Assembly (NCBI RefSeq): GCF_018130245.1
Contig: NZ_JAFCKP010000005.1
Span: 124,001 to 188,000, forward strand
Length of the DNA: 64,000 nt
Direction of reading: 5' to 3'
Source of the DNA: Bradyrhizobium sp. SZCCT0231
GTDB taxonomy: Bacteria; Pseudomonadota; Alphaproteobacteria; Rhizobiales; Xanthobacteraceae
Of the stretch, positions 54,942-64,000 are shown one piece after another. The first letter of the stretch is position 1. Each line of letters opens with the position of its first letter. The notes under the pieces are model-generated. The model was not told the origin of the DNA, ran no database searches, and saw nothing but the letters and a program-made list of their open reading frames with translations. The translations under genes were made by a program, and so were the position numbers.

Positions 54942-56117
54942 TCATTTTGCCCCCTGTGACGCAGGCGACGACTTCCCGGCAGAGCCGTCGCGACTGCTTT
55001 GATCGGCATGTTTCACCGACGTGGAATACATCGGCATCAGCACGCGGAAGGTGGTCTTGCGCGGCTGAGATTCGCATTCGATGATGCCCCCGTGATCGCC
55101 GACGATCTTGGCGACCAGCGCCAGGCCGAGACCCGAGCCGGTCTGCTTGGTGGTCACGAACGGGTCGAACAGGTTGGGCAGCAGATCGTCGGGCACGCCA
55201 GGCCCGTTGTCCCTCACGCAGAATTCGAGCGGCAGGGATACCCGGGATTTTTGACCGGGGACTGACAGGCGCACGCCGGGGCGGAACGCGGTGGTGAGCT
55301 GGATCTCGGCATCGGGCACGTCGATCAGGGCTTCGGCGGCATTCTTCACGAGATTGAGGAACACCTGAATCAGCTGATCCTGGTTCGCCAGCACCGGCGG
55401 CAACGAGGGATCGTAGTCCTCGATGAAGCGGATGTTGCGGGCAAAGCCCGACTGCGCCAGCCGCTTCACGTGGTCGAGCACCGAATGGATGTTGACGGGG
55501 CCGCGCACCACGGGACGTTCGTCGCCGAACACCTCCATGCGGTCGACCAGCGTCACGATGCGGTCGGCCTCGTCGCAGATCAGGCGCGTCAGCATGCGGT
55601 CCTCGGACGAGGCCTGCTGCTCCAAGAGCTGCGCCGCGCCGCGAATGCCCGAAAGCGGATTCTTGATTTCGTGCGCGAGCATCGCTGCTAGCGCTATCAC
55701 CGAGCGCGCTGCGCTGCGATGGGTGAGCTGGCGATCCATCTTGTCGGCGATGGTGCGCTCCTGCAGCATCACCACGATATGGCCGGGCCGCTCGGTGAGC
55801 GGGGCCACGTGCAGATCGACCTGGCGGTCGCCGCCCATGCGCGGCGTGCCGAGATCGACCTTGTATTCGTTGACCGGCGAGTTCGACGAGCGCACCTGGT
55901 CGATCAGCGCCAGCAAGGGGCTGCCGAACGGCACCAGCTCCTTCAACGATTGCCGCTTCAGGAACTGCGTCGAGATCTCGAAGAAGGCTTCGGTCGCGAT
56001 ATTGGCGGCGACGATCTTGCCGTCCGGCCCGATCATGAGCACGGGATTGGGCAAGGCATCCAGGATTGCGTCGCTGTCGGACTGAAGCTGCCGACGATGT
56101 TCAGCGGCTGAGCTCAT
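54942..56117 (-). CDS. ntrB: NtrB nitrogen sensor histidine kinase
   Basis: The 391-residue cytosolic kinase has a PAS domain ([20 protein letters not shown]), the H-box [20 protein letters not shown], and HATPase motifs ([11 protein letters not shown] box; [15 protein letters not shown]2 box). It phosphorylates NtrC and answers to PII protein in nitrogen limitation. The start at 56117 overlaps the dusB stop by four bases (ATGA), which fixes it. Confidence 0.95.
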   Translation of the reverse strand: MSSAAEHRRQLQSDSDAILDALPNPVLMIGPDGKIVAANIATEAFFEISTQFLKRQSLKELVPFGSPLLALIDQVRSSNSPVNEYKVDLGTPRMGGDRQVDLHVAPLTERPGHIVVMLQERTIADKMDRQLTHRSAARSVIALAAMLAHEIKNPLSGIRGAAQLLEQQASSEDRMLTRLICDEADRIVTLVDRMEVFGDERPVVRGPVNIHSVLDHVKRLAQSGFARNIRFIEDYDPSLPPVLANQDQLIQVFLNLVKNAAEALIDVPDAEIQLTTAFRPGVRLSVPGQKSRVSLPLEFCVRDNGPGVPDDLLPNLFDPFVTTKQTGSGLGLALVAKIVGDHGGIIECESQPRKTTFRVLMPMYSTSVKHADQSSRDGSAGKSSPASQGAK

Positions 56118-57190
56118 GCAGCAGCGCTCCATGCGAAGTCGTCGAAGGCGTCTTGCAGTGAATTGTGAACGAGGCGCGGATCCTCCGAGACCAGGATCTT
56201 CTGGCGCCAGGATTTCAGCTTCTCGGCCGGCGCACGGCTCACCTGCGCTGCGACATCAAGCGCCCAGCCCAGATGCTTGCGGGCATGCCTCAATCCGATG
56301 CGCAGACCATAGAGCGCGCAGACGCCATCATAGAGCGTGCGGACATAATGCAGCTGCGTCTCGAGCGATGGCACAGCTTCCTCAGCCCCGCCCTGCAGGC
56401 GGCGGCCGATCTGACCGGGCAGCCAGGGCTGGCCCTGCGCACCGCGGCCGATCATCACGGCGTCGGCGCCTGAGGCCTCCAATGCCGCGAGCGCCTTCTC
56501 GTAGGACGTGATGTCGCCGTTGACGACGAGCGGAATGGAGCTGGCCTCGCGCACGGCGCGGATCGCATCCCAATCGGCCTCACCCTTGTAGAACTGGCAG
56601 CGGGTGCGGCCATGAACGGTGACGAGCTTGACCCCGGCGGCCTCCGCGCGCCGCGCCAGCTCTGGCGCGTTGCGCGTGCGGTCGTCCCAGCCGAGCCGCA
56701 TCTTCAGCGTCACTGGCACCTTCACCGCCGCGATCGTCGCATCGATAAGGCTGACCGCATGGTCGAGGTCGCGCATCAAGGCCGAGCCGGACTGGCCGCC
56801 GGTGACGTGGCGGGCGGGACAGCCCATGTTGATGTCGATGATGTCGGCGCCTTCGGCTTCGGCGATCCGGGCACCTTCGGCCATCCAGTGCGTCTCGCAG
56901 CCGGCGAGCTGGACCACATGGGGGCCGATGCCGGTGGCTTCGCAGCGCAACCGGGACATCCGCTGGCCATTGGCGAGCTCATCGCTCGCGGTCATTTCGG
57001 ACACGACGAGTCCGGCCCCAAGCTCGGCGGCCAGCCGGCGAACGGGCGAGTCAGTCACCCCCGACATCGGTGCCAGGAAGACCGGGGTGGCGACATCAAT
57101 ATCGCCAATTTTCAACGGCTTAGAGCCGGATATTGCCGAGCCGGTCACGGGGGTCTCGTTGACTAGGCAGGGCCTCATCGCGCCTGCCAT
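56114..57190 (-). CDS. dusB: tRNA-dihydrouridine synthase DusB
   Basis: The 358-residue protein has the FMN-binding [18 protein letters not shown], the active-site Cys in [10 protein letters not shown], the RLGWDD segment and the phosphate-binding [13 protein letters not shown] motif. It reduces uridines in tRNA. An alternative start ATG at 57178 would fit a transcript beginning near 57188. It is first in the dusB-ntrB-ntrC operon (nifR3-ntrBC arrangement), with a four-base overlap to ntrB. Confidence 0.95.
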   Translation of the reverse strand: MAGAMRPCLVNETPVTGSAISGSKPLKIGDIDVATPVFLAPMSGVTDSPVRRLAAELGAGLVVSEMTASDELANGQRMSRLRCEATGIGPHVVQLAGCETHWMAEGARIAEAEGADIIDINMGCPARHVTGGQSGSALMRDLDHAVSLIDATIAAVKVPVTLKMRLGWDDRTRNAPELARRAEAAGVKLVTVHGRTRCQFYKGEADWDAIRAVREASSIPLVVNGDITSYEKALAALEASGADAVMIGRGAQGQPWLPGQIGRRLQGGAEEAVPSLETQLHYVRTLYDGVCALYGLRIGLRHARKHLGWALDVAAQVSRAPAEKLKSWRQKILVSEDPRLVHNSLQDAFDDFAWSAAA

Positions 57191-57194
57191 GATC

Positions 57195-57223
57195 TATCTT
57201 GCGCACAATTCTTGTGCAGTCAA
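57195..57223 (-). promoter_or_regulatory. candidate promoter with NtrC-like operator in the spacer
   Basis: On the minus strand TTGACT (57223-57218) and AAGATA (57200-57195) are separated by 17 bases. The spacer is filled by the perfect dyad GCACAA-TTC-TTGTGC (57203-57217). GCAC-N7-GTGC matches the half-site spacing of the NtrC-binding consensus. A site between -35 and -10 would block RNA polymerase, so it fits autorepression of the dusB-ntrBC operon. Confidence 0.45.
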
Positions 57224-57392
57224 GCGTCATGCCTACAGTTTAGACAGTTCTGCAAATCTTTCAAGTGCAGTGCAGCAAAATGCTGTTTCCCACAATCCGG
57301 GGAAACCCCCTTTTTTTGCGGGCTTGCCGTGCTAGAGGCATGCCGGCAAATCACCCCCTGCTCTTTCATTAGCAACTGAGTATTTGAGTCCT

Positions 57393-58589
57393 ATGGCGAA
57401 ATCACAACGCACCGCTGTCGTCCTCGTGGCGGCCGGACGCGGCCTGCGCGCCGGCGCCGGCGGGCCGAAGCAATATCGCGAGATCGGTGGTGTGCCTGTG
57501 ATCTACCGCGCCATGGAAGCCTTCAGCCGCCACGCTGATGTGTTCGCGGTGCAGCCGGTGGTGAACCCCGACGACAGCGCCATATTCACCGCAGCGGTCG
57601 CAGGGCTCGAGCACGAGCCGCCGACCAATGGCGGCGCGACGCGGCAGGCCTCGGTGCTCGCCGGCCTCGAAGCGCTGGCGAAGCACAAGCCGGACATCGT
57701 GCTGATCCACGACGCCGCACGCCCCTTCGTCTCCGAAGGCGTGATCTCGCGCGCGATCGAGGCGGCGAGCCGAACTGGTGCTGCGATCCCCACCGTTCCC
57801 GTCACCGACACCATCAAGGTCACCGGCGAAAGCGGCAACGTCGAAGACACGCCGGACCGCGCTTCCTTGCGAATCGCACAGACGCCGCAATCCTTTCGTT
57901 TCGACGTCATCCTCGAGGCGCATCGTCGCGCGGCAAAGGACGGACGCTCGGATTTCACCGACGATGCCGCGATTGCCGAATGGGCGGGATTGACGGTCGC
58001 AACCTTTGAAGGCGATGTTGCCAATATGAAGCTCACCACTCCCGAGGATTTCGTGCGCGAGGAAGCGCGCCTGGCCGCTCAGCTCGGCGACATCAGGACC
58101 GGAACCGGCTACGACGTGCACGCCTTCGGCGAAGGCGACCATGTCATGATCTGCGGCGTGCGCGTGCCGCACACCAAGGGTTTCCTGGCCCATTCCGACG
58201 GCGATGTCGGCTTGCATGCGCTGGTCGATGCCATCCTCGGCGCGCTCGCCGACGGCGACATCGGCTCGCACTTTCCGCCGAGCGATGCGAAGTGGAAGGG
58301 CGCCTCCTCCGACCAGTTCCTGAAATACGCCATCGAGCGCGTCACGGCGCGTGGCGGCCGCGTCGCCAATCTCGAGGTGACGCTGATCTGCGAGCGGCCG
58401 AAGATCGGTCCCTTGCGCGACACCATGCGCGCGCGCATCGCGGAGATTTCCGGCGTCGACATCTCGCGCGTGGCGGTGAAGGCAACCACCAGCGAGCGGC
58501 TCGGCTTCACCGGCCGCGAGGAAGGCATCGCGGCCACCGCGAGCGCCACCATCCGCCTTCCATTTAACGAAAAGACTTGGAGCGCCTAG
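57393..58589 (+). CDS. ispDF: bifunctional IspD/IspF enzyme
   Basis: The 398-residue protein joins MEP cytidylyltransferase (Isp[41 protein letters not shown]) to MECDP synthase (Isp[49 protein letters not shown]) at about residue 230. It runs two steps of the non-mevalonate isoprenoid pathway. The fusion is usual in alphaproteobacteria. ATG 57393 is preferred over TTG 57384. Confidence 0.95.
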   Translation: MAKSQRTAVVLVAAGRGLRAGAGGPKQYREIGGVPVIYRAMEAFSRHADVFAVQPVVNPDDSAIFTAAVAGLEHEPPTNGGATRQASVLAGLEALAKHKPDIVLIHDAARPFVSEGVISRAIEAASRTGAAIPTVPVTDTIKVTGESGNVEDTPDRASLRIAQTPQSFRFDVILEAHRRAAKDGRSDFTDDAAIAEWAGLTVATFEGDVANMKLTTPEDFVREEARLAAQLGDIRTGTGYDVHAFGEGDHVMICGVRVPHTKGFLAHSDGDVGLHALVDAILGALADGDIGSHFPPSDAKWKGASSDQFLKYAIERVTARGGRVANLEVTLICERPKIGPLRDTMRARIAEISGVDISRVAVKATTSERLGFTGREEGIAATASATIRLPFNEKTWSA

Positions 58590-58592
58590 GCC

Positions 58593-59201
58593 ATGGGCGG
58601 CAGCGACGCACGCGCCCTCTCCCGCTCGCTGCTGGATTTGTGCCGGATGCGCAAGCTGACGATCGCGACCGCTGAATCCTGCACCGGCGGCCTCGTTGCC
58701 GGCGCGCTGACCGACATCCCCGGCTCCTCTGACGTCATCGACCGCGGCTTCGTCACCTATTCCAACGACGCCAAGCGCGCGATGCTTGGGGTCGAGGCGA
58801 GCACGCTCGCCAATTTCGGCGCCGTCAGCAAGGAGACGGCGACCGCGATGGCGATCGGCGCGCTGGAGCGTGCCGATGTCGATCTCGCCGTCGCCATCAC
58901 CGGCATCGCCGGCCCCGGCGGCGCCACGCCCGGCAAGCCGGTCGGTCTCGTGCACTTCGCCGCCGCCGCGCGCGATGGCCGCATCATCCATCGCGAGCAC
59001 CGCTTCGGCGCAATCGGCCGCAGCGCAGTTCGCGCCCGCTCCGTGGTCGAGGCGCTGCGCATGCTGATGGATCTGGCCCGCGGGCCGCAAGTCGCAGCCA
59101 AGCCGCAACGTGCCGTCGCGAGCCGCCTGCGCCCGCGCGTGACCCGCTCGCCGCGCCGGCATGCGGTGAAACGCAGGCCGCCCCGTTCGCCGCGGGGCTG
59201 A
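58593..59201 (+). CDS. CinA-family nicotinamide-nucleotide amidohydrolase (PncC-like)
   Basis: The 202-residue protein has the PncC/CinA-C signatures ATAESCTGGLVAGALTD, VTYSNDAKRAMLGV and ITGIAGPGGATPGKPVG, with the catalytic Ser. It deamidates NMN in NAD recycling. The last 35 residues form a basic, Arg/Pro-rich tail (PRVTRSPRRHAVKRRPPRSP) not normally part of the fold. It starts three bases after ispDF and is probably cotranscribed. Confidence 0.88.
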   Translation: MGGSDARALSRSLLDLCRMRKLTIATAESCTGGLVAGALTDIPGSSDVIDRGFVTYSNDAKRAMLGVEASTLANFGAVSKETATAMAIGALERADVDLAVAITGIAGPGGATPGKPVGLVHFAAAARDGRIIHREHRFGAIGRSAVRARSVVEALRMLMDLARGPQVAAKPQRAVASRLRPRVTRSPRRHAVKRRPPRSPRG

Positions 59202-59261
59202 ATGGTCCCGTAGCGCGGGTGAGCGAAGCGATACCCGGAACACCGGCAGTAAAGCCTCACT

Positions 59262-59341
59262 GTCATTGCGAGCGAAGCAATCCAGAGTCTCTCTGCGGAG
59301 GGATTCTGGATTGCTTCGTCGCAAGGGCTCCTCGCAATGAC
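59262..59341. repeat. palindromic intergenic repeat after the cinA-like gene
   Basis: The element opens GTCATTGCGAGCGAAGCAAT and closes with GCTCCTCGCAATGAC, forming inverted arms GTCATTGCGAG/CTCGCAATGAC, with an inner GCAATCCAGA/TCTGGATTGC pair. This is a widespread repeat class in Bradyrhizobium and many other proteobacteria. It lies between two convergent genes. Confidence 0.85.
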
Positions 59342-59370
59342 GGCGGAGAGAGTGTGCCTTGGTCGTAAAA

Positions 59371-59841
59371 TTACGTCGGCGCCAGCTTCGGCCGGCCGTA
59401 GATCGCATCCGCCCGCTTCTCGAACGCGGTCGAGAACCGCGCGAAGGCGGCGTCGAACATCGAGCCCATCAGCATCGCCAGCATGCGGCTCTTGAATTCG
59501 TAGGCGAGGAAGAAGCCGACGTCGCAGACGCCCTCGCCCTTGGGCTCGAACGTCCAGCGGTTTTCCAGATTCCGGAACGGACCTTGCAGATATTCGACCA
59601 GGATTTTCAGATTGGCGCGGTCGAGCGTCACGCGGCTGGTGAAGGATTCCTTGACCAGCTTGAACGACACCGTCATGTCGGCGACCAGCACCTCGGTGCC
59701 GTCGGGCTTCGCCATGCGCTGGCGCACCTTCAGCGCGCTGCACAGCGGCACGAATTCCGGGTAGCGCTCGACATCGGCGACCAGATCAAACATCTCGGAC
59801 GCGCTGTGGTTGACACGGTGCTTGCTCGAAACTCGATGCAT
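59371..59841 (-). CDS. COQ10/RatA-family START-domain protein
   Basis: The 156-residue protein begins with a helix-grip (START/SRPBCC) fold segment HSASEMFDLVADVERYPEFV and continues PLCSALKVRQRM, ending RFSTAFEKRADAIYG. This family in alphaproteobacteria is annotated as a ubiquinone-binding (Coq10) protein or RatA-like. Ubiquinone binding is the more likely role here. It lies six bases after lipA on the same strand. Confidence 0.88.
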   Translation of the reverse strand: MHRVSSKHRVNHSASEMFDLVADVERYPEFVPLCSALKVRQRMAKPDGTEVLVADMTVSFKLVKESFTSRVTLDRANLKILVEYLQGPFRNLENRWTFEPKGEGVCDVGFFLAYEFKSRMLAMLMGSMFDAAFARFSTAFEKRADAIYGRPKLAPT

Positions 59842-59847
59842 GGTACG

Positions 59848-60804
59848 TCAGCGGGCGTGAGCTGCCCGCGCAGCCTTCAGTCTCGCGAAATCCTCGCCGG
59901 CATGATGCGACGAGCGGGTGAGCGGGCTTGCCGACACCATCAGGAAGCCCTTGGTGTAGGCGATCTTTTCGTAGGACGAGAACTCGTCCGGCGGCACGTA
60001 GCGCATCACCGCGTGATGCTTGCGGGTCGGCTGCAGATATTGCCCGATGGTCAGGAAGTCGACGTCGGCCGAGCGCAGATCGTCCATCACCTGCTGCACC
60101 TCGTGGCGCTCCTCGCCGAGGCCGACCATGATGCCGGACTTGGTGAAGATGGTGGGATCGAGTTCCTTGACCCGCTGCAACAGCCTGATCGAGTGGAAAT
60201 AGCGCGCGCCTGGCCGCACCGTGAGATAGCGCGACGGCACGGTCTCGAGATTGTGGTTGAACACGTCCGGCTTCGCCGCGACGACGATTTCGAGTGCCCC
60301 CTCCTTGCGCAGGAAGTCGGGCGTCAGGATCTCGATCGTGGTCGAGGGGCACGCAGCGCGGATGGCGCGGATGGTCTGGGCAAAGTGCTCGGCGCCGCCG
60401 TCAGCGAGGTCGTCACGGTCGACGGAGGTGATGACGACGTGGGCGAGGCCCAGCTTCGCCACGGCCTCGGCGACGTTCTGCGGCTCGGCCGCATCCAGCG
60501 CATTCGGCAGGCCGGTCTTGACGTTGCAGAAGGCGCAGGCCCGGGTGCAGGTGTCACCCATGATCATGAAGGTCGCGTGCTTCTTGTCCCAGCACTCGCC
60601 GATGTTCGGGCAGCCCGCCTCCTCGCACACCGTATGCAGGCCGTTGGACCGTACGATGTTGCGGGTGTCGGCATAGCCGCGGGTATTCGGCGCGCGCACG
60701 CGGATCCAGTCCGGCTTCGGCGGCGAAGCGGAATCGGGCCGGTTCACCTTTTCGGGGTGGCGCGGGCGCAGTGGGTTCGAGATGGTATCGACAATAACGA
60801 CCAT
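59848..60804 (-). CDS. lipA: lipoyl synthase
   Basis: The 318-residue radical-SAM enzyme has both iron-sulfur clusters: the [12 protein letters not shown] auxiliary cluster and the CTRACAFCN radical-SAM CxxxCxxC. It inserts two sulfurs into octanoylated proteins to make lipoate. A conserved RSSYHA-like end is seen near the C-terminus as [10 protein letters not shown]. It is followed by the COQ10-like gene six bases later. Confidence 0.97.
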   Translation of the reverse strand: MVVIVDTISNPLRPRHPEKVNRPDSASPPKPDWIRVRAPNTRGYADTRNIVRSNGLHTVCEEAGCPNIGECWDKKHATFMIMGDTCTRACAFCNVKTGLPNALDAAEPQNVAEAVAKLGLAHVVITSVDRDDLADGGAEHFAQTIRAIRAACPSTTIEILTPDFLRKEGALEIVVAAKPDVFNHNLETVPSRYLTVRPGARYFHSIRLLQRVKELDPTIFTKSGIMVGLGEERHEVQQVMDDLRSADVDFLTIGQYLQPTRKHHAVMRYVPPDEFSSYEKIAYTKGFLMVSASPLTRSSHHAGEDFARLKAARAAHAR

Positions 60805-60934
60805 GGGGTGTCCGGTCTGTTCAGGTCCTACCTAGTCGGTCTGGGCAAGCATCGCAACCCGGCTCGCACCGCTTCAGGGAACATGGCAGATATGGGCAAT
60901 ATCTTGCTCTGTTCTCAGGCGATTCTCTCCTCGA

Positions 60935-61537
60935 ATGGCTCCAATCTCGAAACCTTCCACACCACGGCTCGGCAAGCCGCTGAAGCGGACCTTTTTCGGC
61001 CGCAGCGTCCATGAGGTCGCTCCCGACCTGATCGGCGCCACCATGCTCGTCGACGGCGTCGGCGGGATCATCGTCGAGGTCGAGGCCTATCACCATACCG
61101 ACCCGGCCGCACACTCCTACAATGGCCAGACGCCGCGGAACCAGGTGATGTTCGGCCCGCCCGGCTATGCCTATGTCTACCGTTCCTACGGAATCCACTG
61201 GTGCGTGAACTTCGTCTGCGAGGAGGAAGGCTCGGCCAGCGCCGTGCTGATCCGCGCGCTGCAGCCGACGCACGGCCTCGCCGCGATGCGCCGACGCAGG
61301 CATCTGCAGGACGTGCATGCGCTGTGCTCAGGCCCGGGCAAGCTGACGGAGGCGCTCGGCATCACCATCGCGCACAACGCGCTGCCGCTGGACCGGCCGC
61401 CGATCGCGCTGCATGCGCGGACGGAGGATGTGGAGGTCGCAACCGGCATTCGCATCGGCATCACCAAGGCGGTGGAGCTGCCCTGGCGCTATGGCGTCAG
61501 GGGCTCGAAATTCCTCAGCAAGCCGTTTCCGAAATAG
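60935..61537 (+). CDS. 3-methyladenine DNA glycosylase (MPG/AAG family)
   Basis: The 200-residue protein has the AAG family features [21 protein letters not shown] with the catalytic Glu, [16 protein letters not shown], and RALQPTHGL and [11 protein letters not shown] segments. It excises alkylated purines from DNA. The start at 60935 gives a short basic N-terminus ([18 protein letters not shown]). It is divergent from lipA and convergent with valS. Confidence 0.93.
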   Translation: MAPISKPSTPRLGKPLKRTFFGRSVHEVAPDLIGATMLVDGVGGIIVEVEAYHHTDPAAHSYNGQTPRNQVMFGPPGYAYVYRSYGIHWCVNFVCEEEGSASAVLIRALQPTHGLAAMRRRRHLQDVHALCSGPGKLTEALGITIAHNALPLDRPPIALHARTEDVEVATGIRIGITKAVELPWRYGVRGSKFLSKPFPK

Positions 61538-61551
61538 GCCCGAGATTCGAC

Positions 61552-64000
61552 TTACGAGGCCTGCTTCAGTCGCTCCAGCGCCTCGAGCAGCTTGGCCTTG
61601 CGCGCCAGCGCGGCCTCGCGCTTTTCGCGCTCCTCCTCGACGACCTCCTCGGCCGCGTTGGCGACGAACTTCTCGTTGGCCAGCTTGGATTCGGCGCGCT
61701 TGATGTCGGCGTCGGCCTTGCCGATCTCCTTGTCGAGGCGCGTGCGTTCGGCGGCGACGTCGATCACGCCCTTCAGCGGCAGCGCAGCCACCTCGCCGCG
61801 CACCAAAAGCTGAACCGCGCCGTCGGGCGCGCGGTCGGCGAAGGAGATGTCCGACAGCCGCGCCATGCGCTTGATGACATCGGTCCAGCGCGGCGCGCGC
61901 TCTCTGGTCTCGGCCGAGGCGCCCGCGAGCACCAACGCCGTCAGAGTCGACGGCGGAATGTTCATCTCGGCGCGCACCGAGCGGATCTGCGTCACGAGAT
62001 CGATGACCCAGCCGATCTCGGCTTCCGCCTTGGGATCGGTGAAATCGGCATGGTCGAAGATCGGCATGACCAGCGCCGGCGAGATCAGCGGATCGATCGG
62101 CCCGGCGGCTGCGGCGAGCATCGCGAGCTGCTCCGGTGAAGGCTGAGCCGGCTTCAGCGGCCACGGCGCCAGCGCGAGCAGGCCGTCGCGTTTGGCCGTC
62201 ACCTCCCACAGCTCTTCGGTGATGAAGGGCATGAAGGGATGCAGCAGCTTCAGGATCTCGTCGCGTGCCCAGGCCACCATGGCACGGGTTTCGTCCTTGG
62301 CCGGGCTGTCCGGCCCAAGCAGCACGGGTTTTGCGAGCTCGACATACCAGTCGCAATAAACATTCCAGACGAAGCGATAGATGGCGCCTGCGGCATCGTT
62401 GAAGCGATAGGCCTCGATCGCCTCGGTCACCTCGCGCGTGGTGTGCGCGCTTTCATGCGCGATCCAGCGGTTCAATGTCTCCTTCGCCTTCGCCGGCTCG
62501 AAGCCTTCAGGCACGGCGCAATGGTTCATCTCGGCGAACCGACACGCGTTCCAGAGCTTGGTCGCGAAATTGCGGTAACCCTCGACGCGGCTGGTGGCGA
62601 GCTTGATGTCGCGGCCCTGCGCCGCCATCGCGGCCAGCGTGAAGCGCAGCGCGTCGGCGCCGTATTCGTCGATCAGATGCAAGGGATCAATGACGTTGCC
62701 CTTCGACTTCGACATCTTGGCGCCCTTCTCGTCGCGGACGAGGGCGTGGATGTAGACGGTCGAGAACGGCACCTCCTTCATGAAGTGCAGGCCCATCATC
62801 ATCATGCGGGCGACCCAGAAGAAGATGATGTCGAAGCCGGTCACCAGCGCATTGGTCGGATAATAGCGCTGCACCTCGGGCGTATCGTCGGGCCAGCCGA
62901 GCGTCGAGAACGGCCACAGCGCCGAGGAGAACCAGGTGTCGAGAACGTCCTCGTCACGGGTGATGAAGCCTTCGCGCTTGTTGCGGTCGAGCGCCATCTC
63001 GCGGCCCTGCTCGACCGTGATGACCTCCTGCTCAACATAGTAGCCGAGCGCGTGGCTGACGGCCTCCTCCTCGGTCTCGGCGACGAACACCTTGCCATCC
63101 GGACCGTACCAGGCCGGGATCTGGTGACCCCACCACAGCTGGCGCGAGATGCACCAGGGCTGGATGTTCTCCATCCAGTCGAAATAGGTCTTTTCCCAGT
63201 TCTTCGGCACGAAATTGGTTTCGCCCGAACGCACCGCCGCGATCGCAGGCTTGGCCAGCGTCTTGGCGTCGACATACCACTGGTCGGTCAGATACGGCTC
63301 GATCACCGTGCCGGAACGATCGCCGTGCGGCACCATGTGCGTGTGCGGCTCGATCCGCTCGACGAAGCCGAACGATTCCAGCCGCTCGACGATGCGCTTG
63401 CGCGCCGCGAAGCGGTCGACCTTGTGAAACTCCTCGGCGAATTGCGCAGCGCCTTCGGGGAGGTCGTGCAGATAGTCCTCGTTGTCGAGCAGATCGAGAC
63501 AGCCCTCCCTGTCGATAACGCTGATTCGGCGCAGGCCGTGACGATTGCCGACCTCGAAGTCGTTGAAGTCGTGCGCCGGCGTCACCTTCACCGCGCCCGA
63601 GCCTTTCTCCGGATCGGAATAGTCGTCGGCGACGATCTGGATCTTGCGGCCGACCAGCGGCAGGATGACGTTCTTGCCGATCAGCTTTTGATAGCGCTCA
63701 TCCTCGGGATGCACGGCCACGCCGGTATCGCCGAGCATGGTCTCGGGGCGCGTGGTCGCGACGACGATGAAGCTCGAGGGATCCTCGGGGCTGAAGGTCT
63801 TGCCCTCGATCGGATAGCGCAGATACCAGAGGCTACCCTTGACCTCGGTCTGCTGCACTTCGAGATCGGAGATCGCGGTCAAGAGCTTGGTGTCCCAGTT
63901 CACCAACCGCTTGTCCTTGTAGATCAGGCCCTCGCGGTGCAGCTCGACGAACACCTTGACGACGGCCTTCGACAGGCCCTCGTCCATGGTAAAGCGCTCG
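61552..64000 (-). CDS. valS: valyl-tRNA synthetase (truncated by window edge)
   Basis: The visible 816 residues run off the right edge; a full ValS is about 950. It shows the editing domain, the KMSKS motif (GAKMSKSKGN), the anticodon-binding domain and a C-terminal coiled-coil arm (TRLDKEIGKADADIKRAESK). The HIGH motif lies beyond the window. Its stop is 14 bases from the convergent glycosylase stop. Confidence 0.95.
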   Translation of the reverse strand, partial: ERFTMDEGLSKAVVKVFVELHREGLIYKDKRLVNWDTKLLTAISDLEVQQTEVKGSLWYLRYPIEGKTFSPEDPSSFIVVATTRPETMLGDTGVAVHPEDERYQKLIGKNVILPLVGRKIQIVADDYSDPEKGSGAVKVTPAHDFNDFEVGNRHGLRRISVIDREGCLDLLDNEDYLHDLPEGAAQFAEEFHKVDRFAARKRIVERLESFGFVERIEPHTHMVPHGDRSGTVIEPYLTDQWYVDAKTLAKPAIAAVRSGETNFVPKNWEKTYFDWMENIQPWCISRQLWWGHQIPAWYGPDGKVFVAETEEEAVSHALGYYVEQEVITVEQGREMALDRNKREGFITRDEDVLDTWFSSALWPFSTLGWPDDTPEVQRYYPTNALVTGFDIIFFWVARMMMMGLHFMKEVPFSTVYIHALVRDEKGAKMSKSKGNVIDPLHLIDEYGADALRFTLAAMAAQGRDIKLATSRVEGYRNFATKLWNACRFAEMNHCAVPEGFEPAKAKETLNRWIAHESAHTTREVTEAIEAYRFNDAAGAIYRFVWNVYCDWYVELAKPVLLGPDSPAKDETRAMVAWARDEILKLLHPFMPFITEELWEVTAKRDGLLALAPWPLKPAQPSPEQLAMLAAAAGPIDPLISPALVMPIFDHADFTDPKAEAEIGWVIDLVTQIRSVRAEMNIPPSTLTALVLAGASAETRERAPRWTDVIKRMARLSDISFADRAPDGAVQLLVRGEVAALPLKGVIDVAAERTRLDKEIGKADADIKRAESKLANEKFVANAAEEVVEEEREKREAALARKAKLLEALERLKQAS

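Noticed and set aside
57299-57317. GGGG-AAA-CCCCC followed by seven T, as a terminator between dusB and ispDF
   Set aside because: The two genes are divergent, so no plus-strand gene ends here. The stem is only four bases.

Overview
The window looks like a chromosomal segment of a GC-rich alphaproteobacterium, most likely Bradyrhizobium or a close relative in the Nitrobacteraceae. The reasons are the fused IspDF enzyme, the dusB-ntrB-ntrC-ntrY-ntrX-hfq-hflX order, the DUF1476 ATPase-inhibitor protein, a complete nosRZDFYLX operon, several very small membrane proteins, and the dispersed palindromic intergenic repeats found in that group. The genus is inferred from gene content and style, not from a search. 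I saw no rRNA, tRNA, CRISPR array, prophage or insertion sequence.

Layout. 1-7.6 kb is a loose region of small and hypothetical genes around one distinctive pair: a phospholipase D-like protein fused to a TVP38/VTT membrane domain, overlapping by one base with an endonuclease/exonuclease/phosphatase-family gene. 7.9-16.7 kb is housekeeping: rlpA, an alpha/beta hydrolase, a D-Ala-D-Ala carboxypeptidase, tmk, holB, metG (with a long Lys/Ala-rich N-terminal tail), a TatD-family DNase and an MBL-fold hydrolase. 16.9-24.5 kb holds two TRAP transporter systems facing each other; the second forms an apparent operon with an acyl-CoA synthetase. 24.9-35.0 kb is the nitrous oxide reductase island: a diiron ferritin-like gene divergent from nosR, then nosZ, nosD, nosF, nosY, nosL and nosX. 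35.1-40.6 kb has a DUF4956 membrane protein, then a TonB-dependent siderophore receptor, a PepSY membrane protein and a small exported protein, probably for iron acquisition.

40.8-45.4 kb has metI-metN, an enoyl-CoA hydratase/isomerase and a cobalt-type nitrile hydratase (alpha, beta, activator). 45.6-49.0 kb has queC, mazG, hflX and hfq. 49.2-57.2 kb is the nitrogen-regulation block (ntrX, ntrY, ntrC, ntrB, dusB, all on the minus strand). A candidate NtrC operator lies between the -35 and -10 of a candidate promoter in front of dusB. 57.4-64.0 kb has ispDF, a CinA/PncC-type gene, a COQ10/RatA START-domain gene, lipA, a 3-methyladenine DNA glycosylase and valS, which runs off the right edge.

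Together these point to a metabolically versatile soil or root-associated bacterium that can reduce N2O, import organic acids and siderophores, hydrate nitriles, and sense nitrogen through paired Ntr systems. The most unusual items are the histone-H1-like tail on MetRS, the PLD-VTT fusion next to a nuclease-like gene, the candidate autoregulatory NtrC site, NtrX without a GAFTGA loop, and the TRAP plus CoA-ligase operon.
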